Below, one piece after another: positions 27,749 to 37,156 of a stretch of DNA of 64,000 nucleotides. This stretch comes from MFD04716-140 sp963703125 (lineage in GTDB: Bacteria; Bacteroidota; Bacteroidia; Flavobacteriales; Flavobacteriaceae), in the NCBI GenBank assembly GCA_963703125.1, contig OY969790.1, positions 3,968,001 to 4,032,000 on the forward strand. Reading direction: 5' to 3'. The notes under the pieces were generated by a model, which saw only the letters and a program-made list of their open reading frames with translations, ran no database searches and was not told where the DNA came from. Numbering within the stretch: position 1 is the first letter of the stretch; each line of letters opens with the position of its first letter. The position numbers were made by a program, and so were the translations under genes.

Positions 27749-28281
27749 TTCTCAATTTCGTTTAATACTTTCAAATATTTTTTCAACTCTTGTTTAAACA
27801 ACTTAAACTCTTTAATGGGCACATCTAAAATCAAATCGTTCAATCTGGGATTAATTTCCTTAAAACCCACACTGAATCTGGCTTTTGACCTCACGCTCAT
27901 TATCTGGAGCAACAGATTTTCTTGGTTGTAATAATTCAATAACAGATCATATTCCCTTCCCAAAAACTCAAGGGCATAGCTGTTCTCAATATTTCCGTTC
28001 CATCCCAAATCCTTGTCCGAAAAAACCGGGGTGGAATAGGGCGAATTTTTATCGTAGTAATTTTTATACCCTATAATCTTAATAGCGTTTGGTCTCAAGG
28101 AAAATTCCTCAACAAGTTCATAAAAGAGATTCGTATTATCGAACGCATCCATGTCAACAATAATTCCCACTGAAGTTATGCCTTTGCTCCGATTGATTGC
28201 CACCGGATTTTTGGCAAGTTCCTCTCTTAAAAATTTAAGCCCAGATTTGTGCTTAAATTTATCTTTTATTCCCTTAAACAT
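27745..28281 (-). CDS. DUF6913 family protein
   Basis: This 178-residue protein has no signal peptide or membrane segment. It opens with a basic helix (KGIKDKFKHKSGLKFLREEL) and has an alpha/beta core (GIIVDMDAFDNTNLFYELVEEF; AIKIIGYKNYYD; YDLLLNYYNQENLLLQIMSVRSKARFSVGF). It matches the flavobacterial DUF6913 family, whose function is unknown. Translational coupling with dapA is conserved in the group as far as I recall. Confidence 0.72.
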   Translation of the reverse strand: MFKGIKDKFKHKSGLKFLREELAKNPVAINRSKGITSVGIIVDMDAFDNTNLFYELVEEFSLRPNAIKIIGYKNYYDKNSPYSTPVFSDKDLGWNGNIENSYALEFLGREYDLLLNYYNQENLLLQIMSVRSKARFSVGFKEINPRLNDLILDVPIKEFKLFKQELKKYLKVLNEIEK

Positions 28282-28349
28282 GTAATTTTACATTTCTACA
28301 AATGTAAAGAATATACTTTTCATAAACTTTGGCTAAGATAGAAAGGAAT

Positions 28350-29114
28350 ATGGTTTTAAAAATACAACTTTTTGTTATATTTATAACAATTGTTTGTTTT
28401 GTTTCCTGTAAGCAAGGGGTGGAAAGGGTTTTAAAGATCGAGGGAAAAGAAATAACGATCGACAGTTCTTACTCTGAATCAGATTCCATTGATGGCTTTA
28501 TTGCCCCCTATCGCAATCATATCAACGCCGTTTTGGATAGTGCTTTGGCCTATGCCAAATGGCCCATCTCAAGAGAAGAAGGTCGTTACAATACCCCAGC
28601 AGGAAATCTTATGGCCGATTTAATTTTATCCGAAGCAAGTCCAATATTCAAATCGAGAACGGGCAAAGAAATAGACTTTGTACTTCTAAATTTTGGCGGT
28701 ATTAGATCTATTATCTCGGAAGGAAAAGTAACTGCCAGAACGGCTTATGAAGTTATGCCCTTCGAGAATTCAATTGAAGTAGTCGAATTAAGTGGTTCAT
28801 CCGTCAATAAGTTAATCGATTATTTGCTGAACTCTGAAAAACCACATCCTATTTCCGGAATGCAAATTGTTTTGAATAAAAATGGAAAGCTGCATTCGGT
28901 GAATATACAAGGGAAAAGGTTTGATCAAAAAAGAAATTATAACGTGGCGACGTCCAATTACTTAATAACCGGTGGCGACCATATGGATTTTTTCAAGGAA
29001 GGTTTGAAAGTTACGGCTACGGACTATCTGATACGAAATGCCATGATCGATTATTTTAAAAAAGTTGATACACTCGCTCCGAAAATTGACGATAGGTTTT
29101 ACCAACTAAAATAA
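28350..29114 (+). CDS. 5'-nucleotidase C-terminal domain lipoprotein
   Basis: This 254-residue lipoprotein (signal ending FVSC, ATG at 28350) consists only of the 5'-nucleotidase C-terminal, substrate-binding domain. The motifs are NTPAGNLMADLILSEA, VLLNFGGIRSIISEGKVTARTAYEVMPFENSIEVVELSG and YNVATSNYLITGGDHMDFF. The metal-binding catalytic domain is absent and is encoded by the next gene 4 bp downstream. In UshA-type enzymes both domains are in one chain in the opposite order. The two proteins probably assemble in the periplasm into one nucleotide-hydrolysing enzyme. Confidence 0.9.
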   Translation: MVLKIQLFVIFITIVCFVSCKQGVERVLKIEGKEITIDSSYSESDSIDGFIAPYRNHINAVLDSALAYAKWPISREEGRYNTPAGNLMADLILSEASPIFKSRTGKEIDFVLLNFGGIRSIISEGKVTARTAYEVMPFENSIEVVELSGSSVNKLIDYLLNSEKPHPISGMQIVLNKNGKLHSVNIQGKRFDQKRNYNVATSNYLITGGDHMDFFKEGLKVTATDYLIRNAMIDYFKKVDTLAPKIDDRFYQLK

Positions 29115-29118
29115 ACCC

Positions 29119-30030
29119 ATGGACAGAAGAAAATTTATTGTCAATTCATCTGTATCCTCTGCTTTTATAGGTCTAGGCGGACTTTCAATGAATTCATGCA
29201 AAACTAAAGGTCAAAAGCATATTACCATTTTACATACAAACGATGTGCACAGTCATATTGATACTTTTCCAAAAGACCATTCGGAATACCCAAATTTAGG
29301 TGGAGTGGCCAGAAGGGCTGCAATAGTAGAAACTATACGCCAGGAAAACCCAAGTACGTTATTATTGGACGCAGGTGATATTTTTCAAGGAACCCCGTAT
29401 TTTAATTTTTATGGTGGGGAACTTGAATACAAATTAATGAGCAAACTGGGTTATCATGCAGCAACCATTGGCAATCATGATTTTGACAATGGCATAGAGG
29501 GCCTATTCGCTCAATTGCCCCATGCAAAGTTTAAACTACTTAGCGCAAATTATGACTTTACCAATACCCTCATGGAAGGTTACGTAAAACCCTATGAAAT
29601 TTATGAATTGGATGGATTAAAAGTGGGAGTTTATGGATTAGGAATTAATCTGGATGGTTTGGTGACCAAAAATTTATACCTTGAAACCAAATATTTGGAT
29701 CCATATGAGATTGCCCTTGATACCGAGCATAATTTAAAGAATGATAAAAAATGTGATCTTATTATATGTTTGTCACATATAGGATATGAATATAGCAACG
29801 AAAACAGACCTAGTGATGTTTTGCTCGCGGCCAAAACTAAATTTACCGATCTTATTATAGGGGGTCACACGCACACATTTCTAGATAGGCCCACCATTGT
29901 TCAAAATGCCATAGGAAAAGATATCTTAGTAAATCAAGTCGGTTGCTTTGGGGTCAATTTAGGCCGTATCGATTTTTATTTTGACACCGATACCAGCAAA
30001 ATAGCGCAAGGAACCAGTATCAGAGTATAA
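29119..30030 (+). CDS. 5'-nucleotidase catalytic (metallophosphatase) subunit
   Basis: This 303-residue protein has the calcineurin-like metallophosphatase domain of UshA: ILHTNDVHSHI, LLDAGDIFQGTPYF, GNHDFDNG, CLSHIGYEYS and IIGGHTHTF supply the two-metal site. The N-terminus has a twin-arginine-like RRKFI, a hydrophobic stretch and a cysteine at 27 (SMNSC), so it is exported, perhaps through Tat, and possibly lipidated. It lacks the substrate-recognition domain, which is encoded 4 bp upstream. Confidence 0.92.
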   Translation: MDRRKFIVNSSVSSAFIGLGGLSMNSCKTKGQKHITILHTNDVHSHIDTFPKDHSEYPNLGGVARRAAIVETIRQENPSTLLLDAGDIFQGTPYFNFYGGELEYKLMSKLGYHAATIGNHDFDNGIEGLFAQLPHAKFKLLSANYDFTNTLMEGYVKPYEIYELDGLKVGVYGLGINLDGLVTKNLYLETKYLDPYEIALDTEHNLKNDKKCDLIICLSHIGYEYSNENRPSDVLLAAKTKFTDLIIGGHTHTFLDRPTIVQNAIGKDILVNQVGCFGVNLGRIDFYFDTDTSKIAQGTSIRV

Positions 30031-30154
30031 TCGCATCTATTATGAACAAGACGATAAAACAAAAACAAAAGACAAAAATATTGATTATCAAATTGTTACC
30101 TTCAAGTACTCGGGTTTTTTTTCGATATATTGCCTGCTGGTTAACGACTCCTGA

Positions 30155-30182
30155 CCACTAACCACTAACTACTAACTACTAA
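30155..30182 (+). repeat. Four tandem 7-bp units
   Basis: CCACTAA, CCACTAA, CTACTAA and CTACTAA lie head to tail in the 160-bp gap between the nucleotidase and NIPSNAP genes, a few bases ahead of the NIPSNAP start. The rest of the gap shows nothing recognisable. Confidence 0.75.
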
Positions 30183-30190
30183 CTAGTATT

Positions 30191-30976
30191 ATGAAAACAA
30201 AAATCATCCTTTCCCTTTTATGTTTATCTACTATTATTGCCTTTTCTCAGAAAAGTTCTCAAGAATCCAAACGTGAATATTATCAATTAAAGACTTATTC
30301 ATTTGAAACGGACGCTCAAATAAAGGCAACCGATGACTATCTTAAAAATGCTTTTTTGCCTGCAATGAAGCGCATGGGCATTTCTCCAATAGGAGTTTTT
30401 AAAGCTAGACCCTTAGATTCTGTAACTCCAAAAATCACCTATGTTTTGATTCCGTTTAGTTCGTTGTCGCAATTCGAAAACTCTGGCAATGCTTTGGCAA
30501 TGGATTCGGAATATTTGAAAGCTGGCGATGCCTACATTCATGCTTCGCATGACAATCCGCCCTATCAAAGAATAGAATCTACCCTCTTAAAGGCCTTTGT
30601 AGATATGCCTAAAATGGAAGCCTCTAAGCTGACAGGTCCTAGAGCAGATCGAATTTATGAACTTCGCAGTTATGAGTCGGCGACTGAGGAACTATACAAA
30701 AATAAGGTAGATATGTTCAATGCCGGAGGGGAAGTTGCCCTTTTTGATAAGTTGGGATTCAACGCTGTTTTTTATGCGGAGGTACTATCGGGAAGCTCCA
30801 TGCCGAACCTCATGTACATGACCACTTTTTCAGACCAAAAGAGCAGGGACGATCATTGGAAATCATTTGTTGATGCCCCAGAATGGAACACCCTAAAAGC
30901 CATGCCCAAATACCAGAACAATGTATCTCGTAATGATACAAGGTTTCTGTACCCAACTGACTATTCCGATTACTAA
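30191..30976 (+). CDS. Exported NIPSNAP-family protein
   Basis: This 261-residue protein has a signal peptide (KIILSLLCLSTIIAFSQ). Two NIPSNAP-type ferredoxin-like domains follow: REYYQLKTYSFETDAQIKAT with FKARPLDSVTPKITYVLIPF, and DRIYELRSYESATEELYKNKVDMFNAGGEVALFDKLGFNAVFYAEVLSG. The role of NIPSNAP proteins in bacteria is unknown. Exported two-domain forms are common in Bacteroidota, often near carbohydrate or aromatic catabolism genes. Confidence 0.85.
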   Translation: MKTKIILSLLCLSTIIAFSQKSSQESKREYYQLKTYSFETDAQIKATDDYLKNAFLPAMKRMGISPIGVFKARPLDSVTPKITYVLIPFSSLSQFENSGNALAMDSEYLKAGDAYIHASHDNPPYQRIESTLLKAFVDMPKMEASKLTGPRADRIYELRSYESATEELYKNKVDMFNAGGEVALFDKLGFNAVFYAEVLSGSSMPNLMYMTTFSDQKSRDDHWKSFVDAPEWNTLKAMPKYQNNVSRNDTRFLYPTDYSDY

Positions 30977-31051
30977 AAAAGTAAATCAATGCTTAGGTCT
31001 AATTGATTTTTAAATTACCTTGGATAGGATTAAAAACACCAACTAATAATA

Positions 31052-32164
31052 ATGGATACAGAGTTAGTTGACCAGCGACTTTATTCGCTTGATGCCCTAA
31101 GAGGATTTGACATGTTTTGGATTATGGGTGGTGAGGAGATTTTTCACAGAATCGCCGAAGTTACCAAATCACCTTTTTGGGAGGCAATTGCCAATCAATT
31201 TCAACATCCCGCATGGCACGGGTTTTCTGCATATGATCTTATTTTTCCGCTCTTCCTGTTCTTGGCAGGAGTTGCTACACCCTACTCCATTGGTAAGCAA
31301 ATGGAAAAAGGAGCGGATCGCAAAAAACTTTTATTGCGAGTAATCAAAAGAGGGCTTATCCTTGTTCTTTTAGGGATAATCTATAATAATGGGCTCGAAA
31401 TTCGGGCAATTGAAGAAATCAGATTCGGCAGTGTTTTGGGTCGAATTGGTTTGGGATATATGTTCGCAAATATCATTTTCCTGTACACCAAGCAACGGGG
31501 TCAAATTATTTGGTTTATTAGTATACTCATTGGCTATTGGTTGCTAATGGCCCTAGGCTCAGCACCCGGATTTCCTGCGGGCGATTTTAGTATGGAGGGT
31601 AATGTAGTCTCCTATTTGGACCGTACTATCATACCAGGGAAATTATATCTGGGAATTCATGACCCGGAAGGTTTGATTGGGGCAATACCGGCTATTGCAA
31701 CGGCCTTATTAGGTATTTATATTGGTAATTTACTTCGTAACACCCAAATTGGCGATAAATCCAAAAAGGCAATTAATATGCTTGTTATAGGTATTGTTTT
31801 ATTGGTGCTGGCACAAATATGGAATTTGTTTTTCCCCATAAACAAAAACCTTTGGACCAGTTCTTTTGTGTTGCAATGTGGGGGAACAAGTGTGCTGTTA
31901 ATGGCCTTATTCTATTACATCATCGATATTTTAGGGCATAGAAAATGGGCCTTCTTCTTTAAGGTAATCGGAATGAATTCCATTTTAATTTACCTCTCAG
32001 GTCATTTTATAGATTGGGACTATACGACGAATAGTTTATTTGGATGGTTGGGCCAATTGGTCGGCAATCCATGGAATATACTCGTAATGGTACTTGCCTT
32101 TATTGCCGTGAAATGGGTCTTCCTATATTTCCTTTACAAAAAGAAGGTTTTCTTAAAGGTTTGA
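31052..32164 (+). CDS. DUF5009 / heparan-acetyltransferase-like membrane protein
   Basis: This 370-residue polytopic protein has about ten membrane helices. The opening QRLYSLDALRGFDMFWIMGGEEI and HPAWHGFSAYDLIFPLFLFLAGVA mark the DUF5009/DUF1624 group (NagX-like), related to heparan-alpha-glucosaminide N-acetyltransferase. The histidine in WHGF is a candidate for acetyl transfer across the membrane. The likely substrate is an amino sugar, which is inferred from family only. Confidence 0.87.
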   Translation: MDTELVDQRLYSLDALRGFDMFWIMGGEEIFHRIAEVTKSPFWEAIANQFQHPAWHGFSAYDLIFPLFLFLAGVATPYSIGKQMEKGADRKKLLLRVIKRGLILVLLGIIYNNGLEIRAIEEIRFGSVLGRIGLGYMFANIIFLYTKQRGQIIWFISILIGYWLLMALGSAPGFPAGDFSMEGNVVSYLDRTIIPGKLYLGIHDPEGLIGAIPAIATALLGIYIGNLLRNTQIGDKSKKAINMLVIGIVLLVLAQIWNLFFPINKNLWTSSFVLQCGGTSVLLMALFYYIIDILGHRKWAFFFKVIGMNSILIYLSGHFIDWDYTTNSLFGWLGQLVGNPWNILVMVLAFIAVKWVFLYFLYKKKVFLKV

Positions 32165-32171
32165 CCTAAAA

Positions 32172-32468
32172 TCAATCAAGAAGAAACTTCACTATTTCTT
32201 GTCTCTCAGCTTCTAAGGAAAGGTTGGAAAACGGTCTTTTTGCCTTTCTATACCAATAACCGGCATTAAACTCGTCGCCTTCCTTTCTGTGCAAATAGGC
32301 ATGGATCCAGCTTCCTAATTGGTCATGCATTTCTTGGGCAATATCATGTGAAGCGTTCCAGTCTCCCTTGGCGTCATACCAAAGGGCCTTTAGGCCTTCT
32401 GACCATTCGGGATTGGGGAAATTAGTTGCTAGCGTATCTTCAAAATCTTGGTAATTTCTAAGCTTCAT
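32172..32468 (-). CDS. Conserved hypothetical protein, 98 residues
   Basis: The protein is small, soluble, acidic and rich in tryptophan and tyrosine. It has a helix-loop pattern (YQDFEDTLATNFPNPEWSEGLKALWYDAKGDWNASHDIAQEM, then GSWIHAYLHRKEGDEFNAGYWYRKAKRPF). I recall similar short proteins in many Flavobacteriaceae and other bacteria, but no named family with a function. It is convergent with DUF5009, with a 7-bp gap, and divergent from the following membrane protein. Confidence 0.7.
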   Translation of the reverse strand: MKLRNYQDFEDTLATNFPNPEWSEGLKALWYDAKGDWNASHDIAQEMHDQLGSWIHAYLHRKEGDEFNAGYWYRKAKRPFSNLSLEAERQEIVKFLLD

Positions 32469-32536
32469 TCTGATTTGGAGTTCCGATGAATTTTCATATC
32501 AAAATTACCTATTTTCGTACAAACCAAACAATCTGA

Positions 32537-33793
32537 ATGACCTTTCCCAACAATTTCAAAAAATGGTTCTTGAAAGGAGTGCCGTACTTGGCGGGTCTCG
32601 TATGCACTTTTGCAATTTACAAACTCCACATGAACGAAAATGTGGATAGCATGTTAAATGAAAATAACAACATTCTTTCCAACGGTTTTTTAACCTCCCA
32701 AATTCGGTATCATGAAGAGTTCGCACCATTTGCCAGAAGACCAATTACATCTTGGCTGATAGAAGGTGTAAGCACAAATTTTAAAATGAAACTCGGTCAC
32801 TCTTTTGTAACTGTGAATTTCTTTTTTCTCTTTTTTAGTGGGATTCTACTTTTCCATTTGTCCAAAAAAATGGGGGCAACATTGAAGCAAGGAATCATCA
32901 ATATGATCTGCTACTTCTTTACCTTCTCTATTCTTTTTGCTTTTTTTCCTCCCGTATTTAGCTATGACGAACCTGTTCAGTACTGTTTCATCTTTCTTGC
33001 CTTGATCGCATTTGCAAGTCAAAAATGGTTCTTTTATTTGGTGTTTTTTACCTTGGCCCTTATATCTAGGGAAACCACGGCCTTACTTTTACCAGGCTTA
33101 CTATTTCTTAGTTTAAAGAATGGGGATTCTCCCAAGAAAATAAGTTGGCGATCCACTATTCGAGTATATGGCACTCTTGTATTGCCCATCATTTTTTATG
33201 CAACTTACCTTGTAATTTTCATTTCGATGAACAACTTATGGCAAGGGACGGACAATGAAATGTCCAAAAGATTCACATGCTTTTTGGAAAATTTTGAAAA
33301 TAAAAAAAACACTGTTGAAACCGTTACGTCCTTTATTTTGACTTTGGCAATCTTCCTATACTTTGCCGTTTTCAAATTATGCAAGTCAACCACTGCACAA
33401 GTAACCAGAAATTATATCCATGCATTTTTGATTGTTGTGCTTGTTAACACCCCAGTTGTAATATTGGTCGCGCTGGCACGGGAATCAAGGCTTTTTGCGC
33501 TTCCTTTATTCTTTATTTGGCCTATATTTGCTCAACTACTGGATGGTGAAATTTCTTTTTCACTTTCATTCAAAAAATTAGTGGAAACAATTAAAAATTG
33601 GAGGTTCTCATTGCTCTTTTTACTCTTCAACACCTTAACTTACTGGTACTGCTTTCTATTCTACAGAAAAGTTGGACTAGGTGAAAATAATTATTTCGAA
33701 GAATACCTCTTCCTCACTTTTTTACTCATCTCCTTCCATTTTTTAATGAATGTATTTAGAAAAGAAGATTTGGAGAACAAATCCCCATATTGA
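32537..33793 (+). CDS. Polytopic membrane protein, GT-C-like
   Basis: The 418-residue protein has about nine or ten hydrophobic helices. An early loop carries acidic residues after the first helix (RYHEEFAPFARRPI). A later FSYDEPVQYCFIFLALIAF, with a conserved-looking ISRETTALLLPGLLFL, recalls polyprenol-dependent GT-C glycosyltransferases, but the match is weak and no family name is safe. It converges on the ALDH gene 7 bp away. Confidence 0.6.
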   Translation: MTFPNNFKKWFLKGVPYLAGLVCTFAIYKLHMNENVDSMLNENNNILSNGFLTSQIRYHEEFAPFARRPITSWLIEGVSTNFKMKLGHSFVTVNFFFLFFSGILLFHLSKKMGATLKQGIINMICYFFTFSILFAFFPPVFSYDEPVQYCFIFLALIAFASQKWFFYLVFFTLALISRETTALLLPGLLFLSLKNGDSPKKISWRSTIRVYGTLVLPIIFYATYLVIFISMNNLWQGTDNEMSKRFTCFLENFENKKNTVETVTSFILTLAIFLYFAVFKLCKSTTAQVTRNYIHAFLIVVLVNTPVVILVALARESRLFALPLFFIWPIFAQLLDGEISFSLSFKKLVETIKNWRFSLLFLLFNTLTYWYCFLFYRKVGLGENNYFEEYLFLTFLLISFHFLMNVFRKEDLENKSPY

Positions 33794-33800
33794 TCAGATA

Positions 33801-35168
33801 TCAGGATTGTCTCAGATGATATGCCTTGGGTTGCACAAAAGCACGTATGCCCTGTGAGGAAAGCGTAGAACCCAAACCGGAATTTTTTCTGCCCGACCAC
33901 GGGACATTCGGACTTACACGGTCGCAGCAATTCCAATATACTGTACCCGTATTCATTTGATTGAGCACATTCATCGCCCTACTTTCATCCGCAGAAAATA
34001 CGGCCGCCGTCAATCCATAATCCGTGTCTTTCATAAGTTCGATGGCATCGTTGTCGGATTTCACTTTTTGAATTCCAATTATAGGCCCAAAAGATTCATC
34101 CATCATGATCTTCATTTCATGATTGCAATTGACCACCACTGTAGGTTCAAAATAATAACCTTTTCTATCTATTTTCTTTCCTCCCGCAGTTAAACTACCT
34201 CCCTTTTCAATGGCATCCTCTATCTGGCCTTGCAGTATTTCCATTTGTTGGGGACGTGTTAATGGTCCCACAAATGTTTCCAGCTCAACTGGATCTCCAA
34301 TCTTATACGATTTGACCTCTTTTACAAATGCTTCCACAAACTGGTCGTAGATAGGTTCTGAAACATAGATACGTTCTACGGCACAGCAGCTTTGTCCATT
34401 GTTATAAAAAGCACCTTCCGCGGCATTGATTGCCGCTTGATTTATATCAGAAACATCATCCATGACATAAAGTGGATCTTTTCCGCCCAGTTCCAATTGA
34501 ACCGGAACCAATTTGCTGGCAACTTCCTTCGCGATATGCTTTCCAGTGGCATACGAACCGGTAAAGAAATATCCATCCAATTCCGCATCTAAAATCATTT
34601 GACCTAAAATCCCATCCCCAATTACGCATTGAAATACATTTTCAGGAACTCCGGCAAGCCAAAGATACTTTTCAAATTGCTTTCCTGTCAAAGAAGCAAA
34701 CTCTGACGGCTTATAGAGAACCGCATTGCCAGCCACCAAAGCGTATAAAAAAACATTGTAACCTACATTGAAAGGAAAATTCCATGCTGATATGTTGGCT
34801 ATCGCTCCCAATGGCTCATAGGCAATCTTCTCATGGGTCGCCCCTGAATCTATTACCAATTCATCTTGTAACCATCTTTTGGCATTCTTCAGTAGGTGAT
34901 CAACCCTGTTTTGGGCCCCTTTTATCTCATTTAGGGACTGTTGCAAAGGTTTTCCTGTCTCGGAAGTTAAAATGGAGGCAAGTTCATTGATATTTGTTTG
35001 TATTAGTTCCCCAAATTTTGCAATTATGGAAAGTCGCTCATCAATTGATCTTTTGGCCCACTCTTTTTGGCCACTTCGCAGGGATACCAATTTAATTCCT
35101 AGCTCTTTCTCTGAAGTTTCTTCAAGGTCCGTTATGATTTCTTCCGTCGCGGGATTGATTATTTTCAT
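33801..35168 (-). CDS. NAD(P)-dependent aldehyde dehydrogenase
   Basis: This 455-residue protein has the ALDH-superfamily catalytic glutamate in VQLELGGKDPLYV and the cysteine in FYNNGQSCCAVERIYV. ISAWNFPFNVGYNVFLYALVAGNAVLYKPSEFA and FFTGSYATGKHIA form the NAD site. The length is that of succinate-semialdehyde-type enzymes. It is the last gene of a reverse-strand run with a gamma-glutamyl hydrolase, Fe-alcohol dehydrogenase and glutamine-synthetase-like ligase, so its substrate is probably a gamma-glutamylated or free amino aldehyde. A 99-bp gap separates it from the hydrolase. Confidence 0.92.
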   Translation of the reverse strand: MKIINPATEEIITDLEETSEKELGIKLVSLRSGQKEWAKRSIDERLSIIAKFGELIQTNINELASILTSETGKPLQQSLNEIKGAQNRVDHLLKNAKRWLQDELVIDSGATHEKIAYEPLGAIANISAWNFPFNVGYNVFLYALVAGNAVLYKPSEFASLTGKQFEKYLWLAGVPENVFQCVIGDGILGQMILDAELDGYFFTGSYATGKHIAKEVASKLVPVQLELGGKDPLYVMDDVSDINQAAINAAEGAFYNNGQSCCAVERIYVSEPIYDQFVEAFVKEVKSYKIGDPVELETFVGPLTRPQQMEILQGQIEDAIEKGGSLTAGGKKIDRKGYYFEPTVVVNCNHEMKIMMDESFGPIIGIQKVKSDNDAIELMKDTDYGLTAAVFSADESRAMNVLNQMNTGTVYWNCCDRVSPNVPWSGRKNSGLGSTLSSQGIRAFVQPKAYHLRQS

Positions 35169-35267
35169 CTGTTTATAATTATTATTTTTTAATGGTCAGA
35201 TGTAGCCTTTGAGGTTAAAAACTACTCATTGCGCCGTTTGTTAATGATTAGTTTTAACATGTCGGTT

Positions 35268-36008
35268 TCATTTTTTAAGCTGTTTTAAAAATTCCTCGAA
35301 TAGCAAATCGGCATTTATCAACTCTTCATGTAATGTATGTGTGAATTCTGGATGCCATTGTACACCGAATACTTTACCATCAGGTTCTCCTTTATAGCCA
35401 AAGGCTTCTATAAGTCCATCATTAGAAACGGCATACACCTCCAAGCCATCCCCCAAATCTTTTACCGCCTGATGGTGGACCGTATTCACAAAGGGTGCTT
35501 CTTCGTTTCTATAAAGATTTGCGAGGAATGTATTATCAATAAAATTTATGGGATGTTTGATGGTGTCGTACAATTCGGCCGAACGATGATTTTCTGCCTT
35601 TGAATTTTGTGTTACCGTATCTTGATATAGGGTTCCACCAAAGTAGACGTTCATCAATTGAAATCCGCGACAAATGCCCAATATCGGTTTTGAGTTCTTA
35701 ATGGCAAAGTCCATTATTTTTAATTCGTATCGGTCACGATGGGCATCTCCTTTCCATTTGCCAATTGGTTTTTCACCATAAGTTTCAGGTGCCAGGTCGG
35801 CCCCACCTTGCAGCACAAAGCCATCCATTTCATTTAGGATATCAAATAAAAGCACGTCATCGACGTCGGGAATCAAAATCGGAAGAACTCCCTTACGAGT
35901 TACATAACGGGCGAAGTCATTTTCGACATAGCTTAAAGATTTTGGGCCAAAAACTACACGTTCCCTATCGGGGTACATAAAGCAGGAAGATATTCCTATT
36001 TTAATCAT
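35268..36008 (-). CDS. Gamma-glutamyl-amine hydrolase (PuuD-like class I amidotransferase)
   Basis: This 246-residue protein has the class-I glutamine amidotransferase triad: the nucleophile in LGICRGFQLMNVYFGG and the HxE in FGVQWHPEFTHT. GFVLQGGADLAPETYGE and FVNTVHHQAVKDLGDGLEVYA are typical of the PuuD/peptidase C26 family, which releases glutamate from gamma-glutamyl-GABA. Its start overlaps the stop of the Fe-ADH gene by 4 bp, so the two are translationally coupled. PuuD-like function is inferred from family and neighbours. Confidence 0.9.
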   Translation of the reverse strand: MIKIGISSCFMYPDRERVVFGPKSLSYVENDFARYVTRKGVLPILIPDVDDVLLFDILNEMDGFVLQGGADLAPETYGEKPIGKWKGDAHRDRYELKIMDFAIKNSKPILGICRGFQLMNVYFGGTLYQDTVTQNSKAENHRSAELYDTIKHPINFIDNTFLANLYRNEEAPFVNTVHHQAVKDLGDGLEVYAVSNDGLIEAFGYKGEPDGKVFGVQWHPEFTHTLHEELINADLLFEEFLKQLKK

Positions 36009-37153
36009 AGAGCGCCCTCATACAGGTTTTTGAAATCTTCCCTTGAAACTGGTTTCGGATTGTTTGGATGGCAAAAATCCGCTTCCGCCAATGTCGAAAG
36101 TTCTTCAACATGTTTTCCCTCCACTCCTATTGCGGATAGTTTTGTTGGCATACCCAGTTTCATGTTCATTTCGAATAGATGGTCAACAAGACTACCTCCT
36201 GCCCTACCGCCCAATCCAAAGGCATCCGCCATTTTATCAAACCTGCCTTCAAATCCATGATAATTAAACTGCATCCCATAGGGAAGGTTGACCGCATTGG
36301 CCAAACCATGGTGCGTATCCAATAAACTAGAAAGAGGATGCGCCAAACTGTGTACCACACCCAATCCTTTCTGGAAAGCCACTGCACCCATCAAAGATGC
36401 CAACAACATTTTGGACCGTGATTTTAGATCAGGTTTATGGGTCGCAGTTTCCAATGATTCGGAAATGAGTTGCATACCCTCCAAGGCTATTCCATCACAC
36501 ATGGGATGAAAGTTCTTCGCCAAATAGGCCTCCATATTGTGTGTCAAGGCATCCATTCCGGTTGCTGCGGTCACAAATGCGGGGAGCTCCATAGTCAACA
36601 AGGGATCGGCAAAAACAATTTTTGCCATCAGTTTGGGACTGAACAAGATCCGCTTTTTCTTGGATTCATCTTCAGAGATAATGGCACTGCGACCTACCTC
36701 ACTTCCCGTACCCGACGTCGTTGGAATGGTTACAAAATGGGGGACTTCTTCAGTCACATATTCGTCCCCACCAATTAAATCATCGTAATCAAACAAATCC
36801 CTTTTGTGGTTTACACGAAGGGCAATCGCCCTTGCCACATCCAAGGCAACACCGCCGCCAATACCCACTATACAATCCCTATTTGTTTTATGAAATGCTT
36901 CGCCGCCCGCCAAAACATCTGATTTTATAGGATTCTTATGCATGTCTTTAAAGACCTCAACCGATATTCCCTTTTGTTCAAGTTGGCTTTTGATATTTTT
37001 AAAAAAAGACAGATCTGCCACTATAGCATCGGTAACCAAAAGTGAACGCTTTAAATTGTTTTGTTTCAAGTAATCGGCTAATTCTTCGCTTGCCCCGGCT
37101 CCAAAACGAATTGGGGTAGGGAAATTGAAACCGTGAATTTTATGTATATCCAT
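36005..37153 (-). CDS. Iron-containing alcohol dehydrogenase
   Basis: This 382-residue protein belongs to the Fe-ADH family (type III). GGGVALDVARAIAL binds NAD. PTTSGTGSEVGRSAII is a family hallmark. The metal ligands are in LTHNMEAYLAKNFHP and VVHSLAHPLSSLLDTHHGLANAV. It starts 3 bp after the stop of the glutamine-synthetase-like gene. In the classical Puu pathway the second enzyme is an FAD amine oxidase, so an alcohol dehydrogenase here points to an amino alcohol as substrate. Confidence 0.92.
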   Translation of the reverse strand: MDIHKIHGFNFPTPIRFGAGASEELADYLKQNNLKRSLLVTDAIVADLSFFKNIKSQLEQKGISVEVFKDMHKNPIKSDVLAGGEAFHKTNRDCIVGIGGGVALDVARAIALRVNHKRDLFDYDDLIGGDEYVTEEVPHFVTIPTTSGTGSEVGRSAIISEDESKKKRILFSPKLMAKIVFADPLLTMELPAFVTAATGMDALTHNMEAYLAKNFHPMCDGIALEGMQLISESLETATHKPDLKSRSKMLLASLMGAVAFQKGLGVVHSLAHPLSSLLDTHHGLANAVNLPYGMQFNYHGFEGRFDKMADAFGLGGRAGGSLVDHLFEMNMKLGMPTKLSAIGVEGKHVEELSTLAEADFCHPNNPKPVSREDFKNLYEGAL

Positions 37154-37156
37154 TTA

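Noticed and set aside
30120..30190. Possible CRISPR array
   Set aside because: The units are 7 bp without spacers and there are no cas genes in the window.
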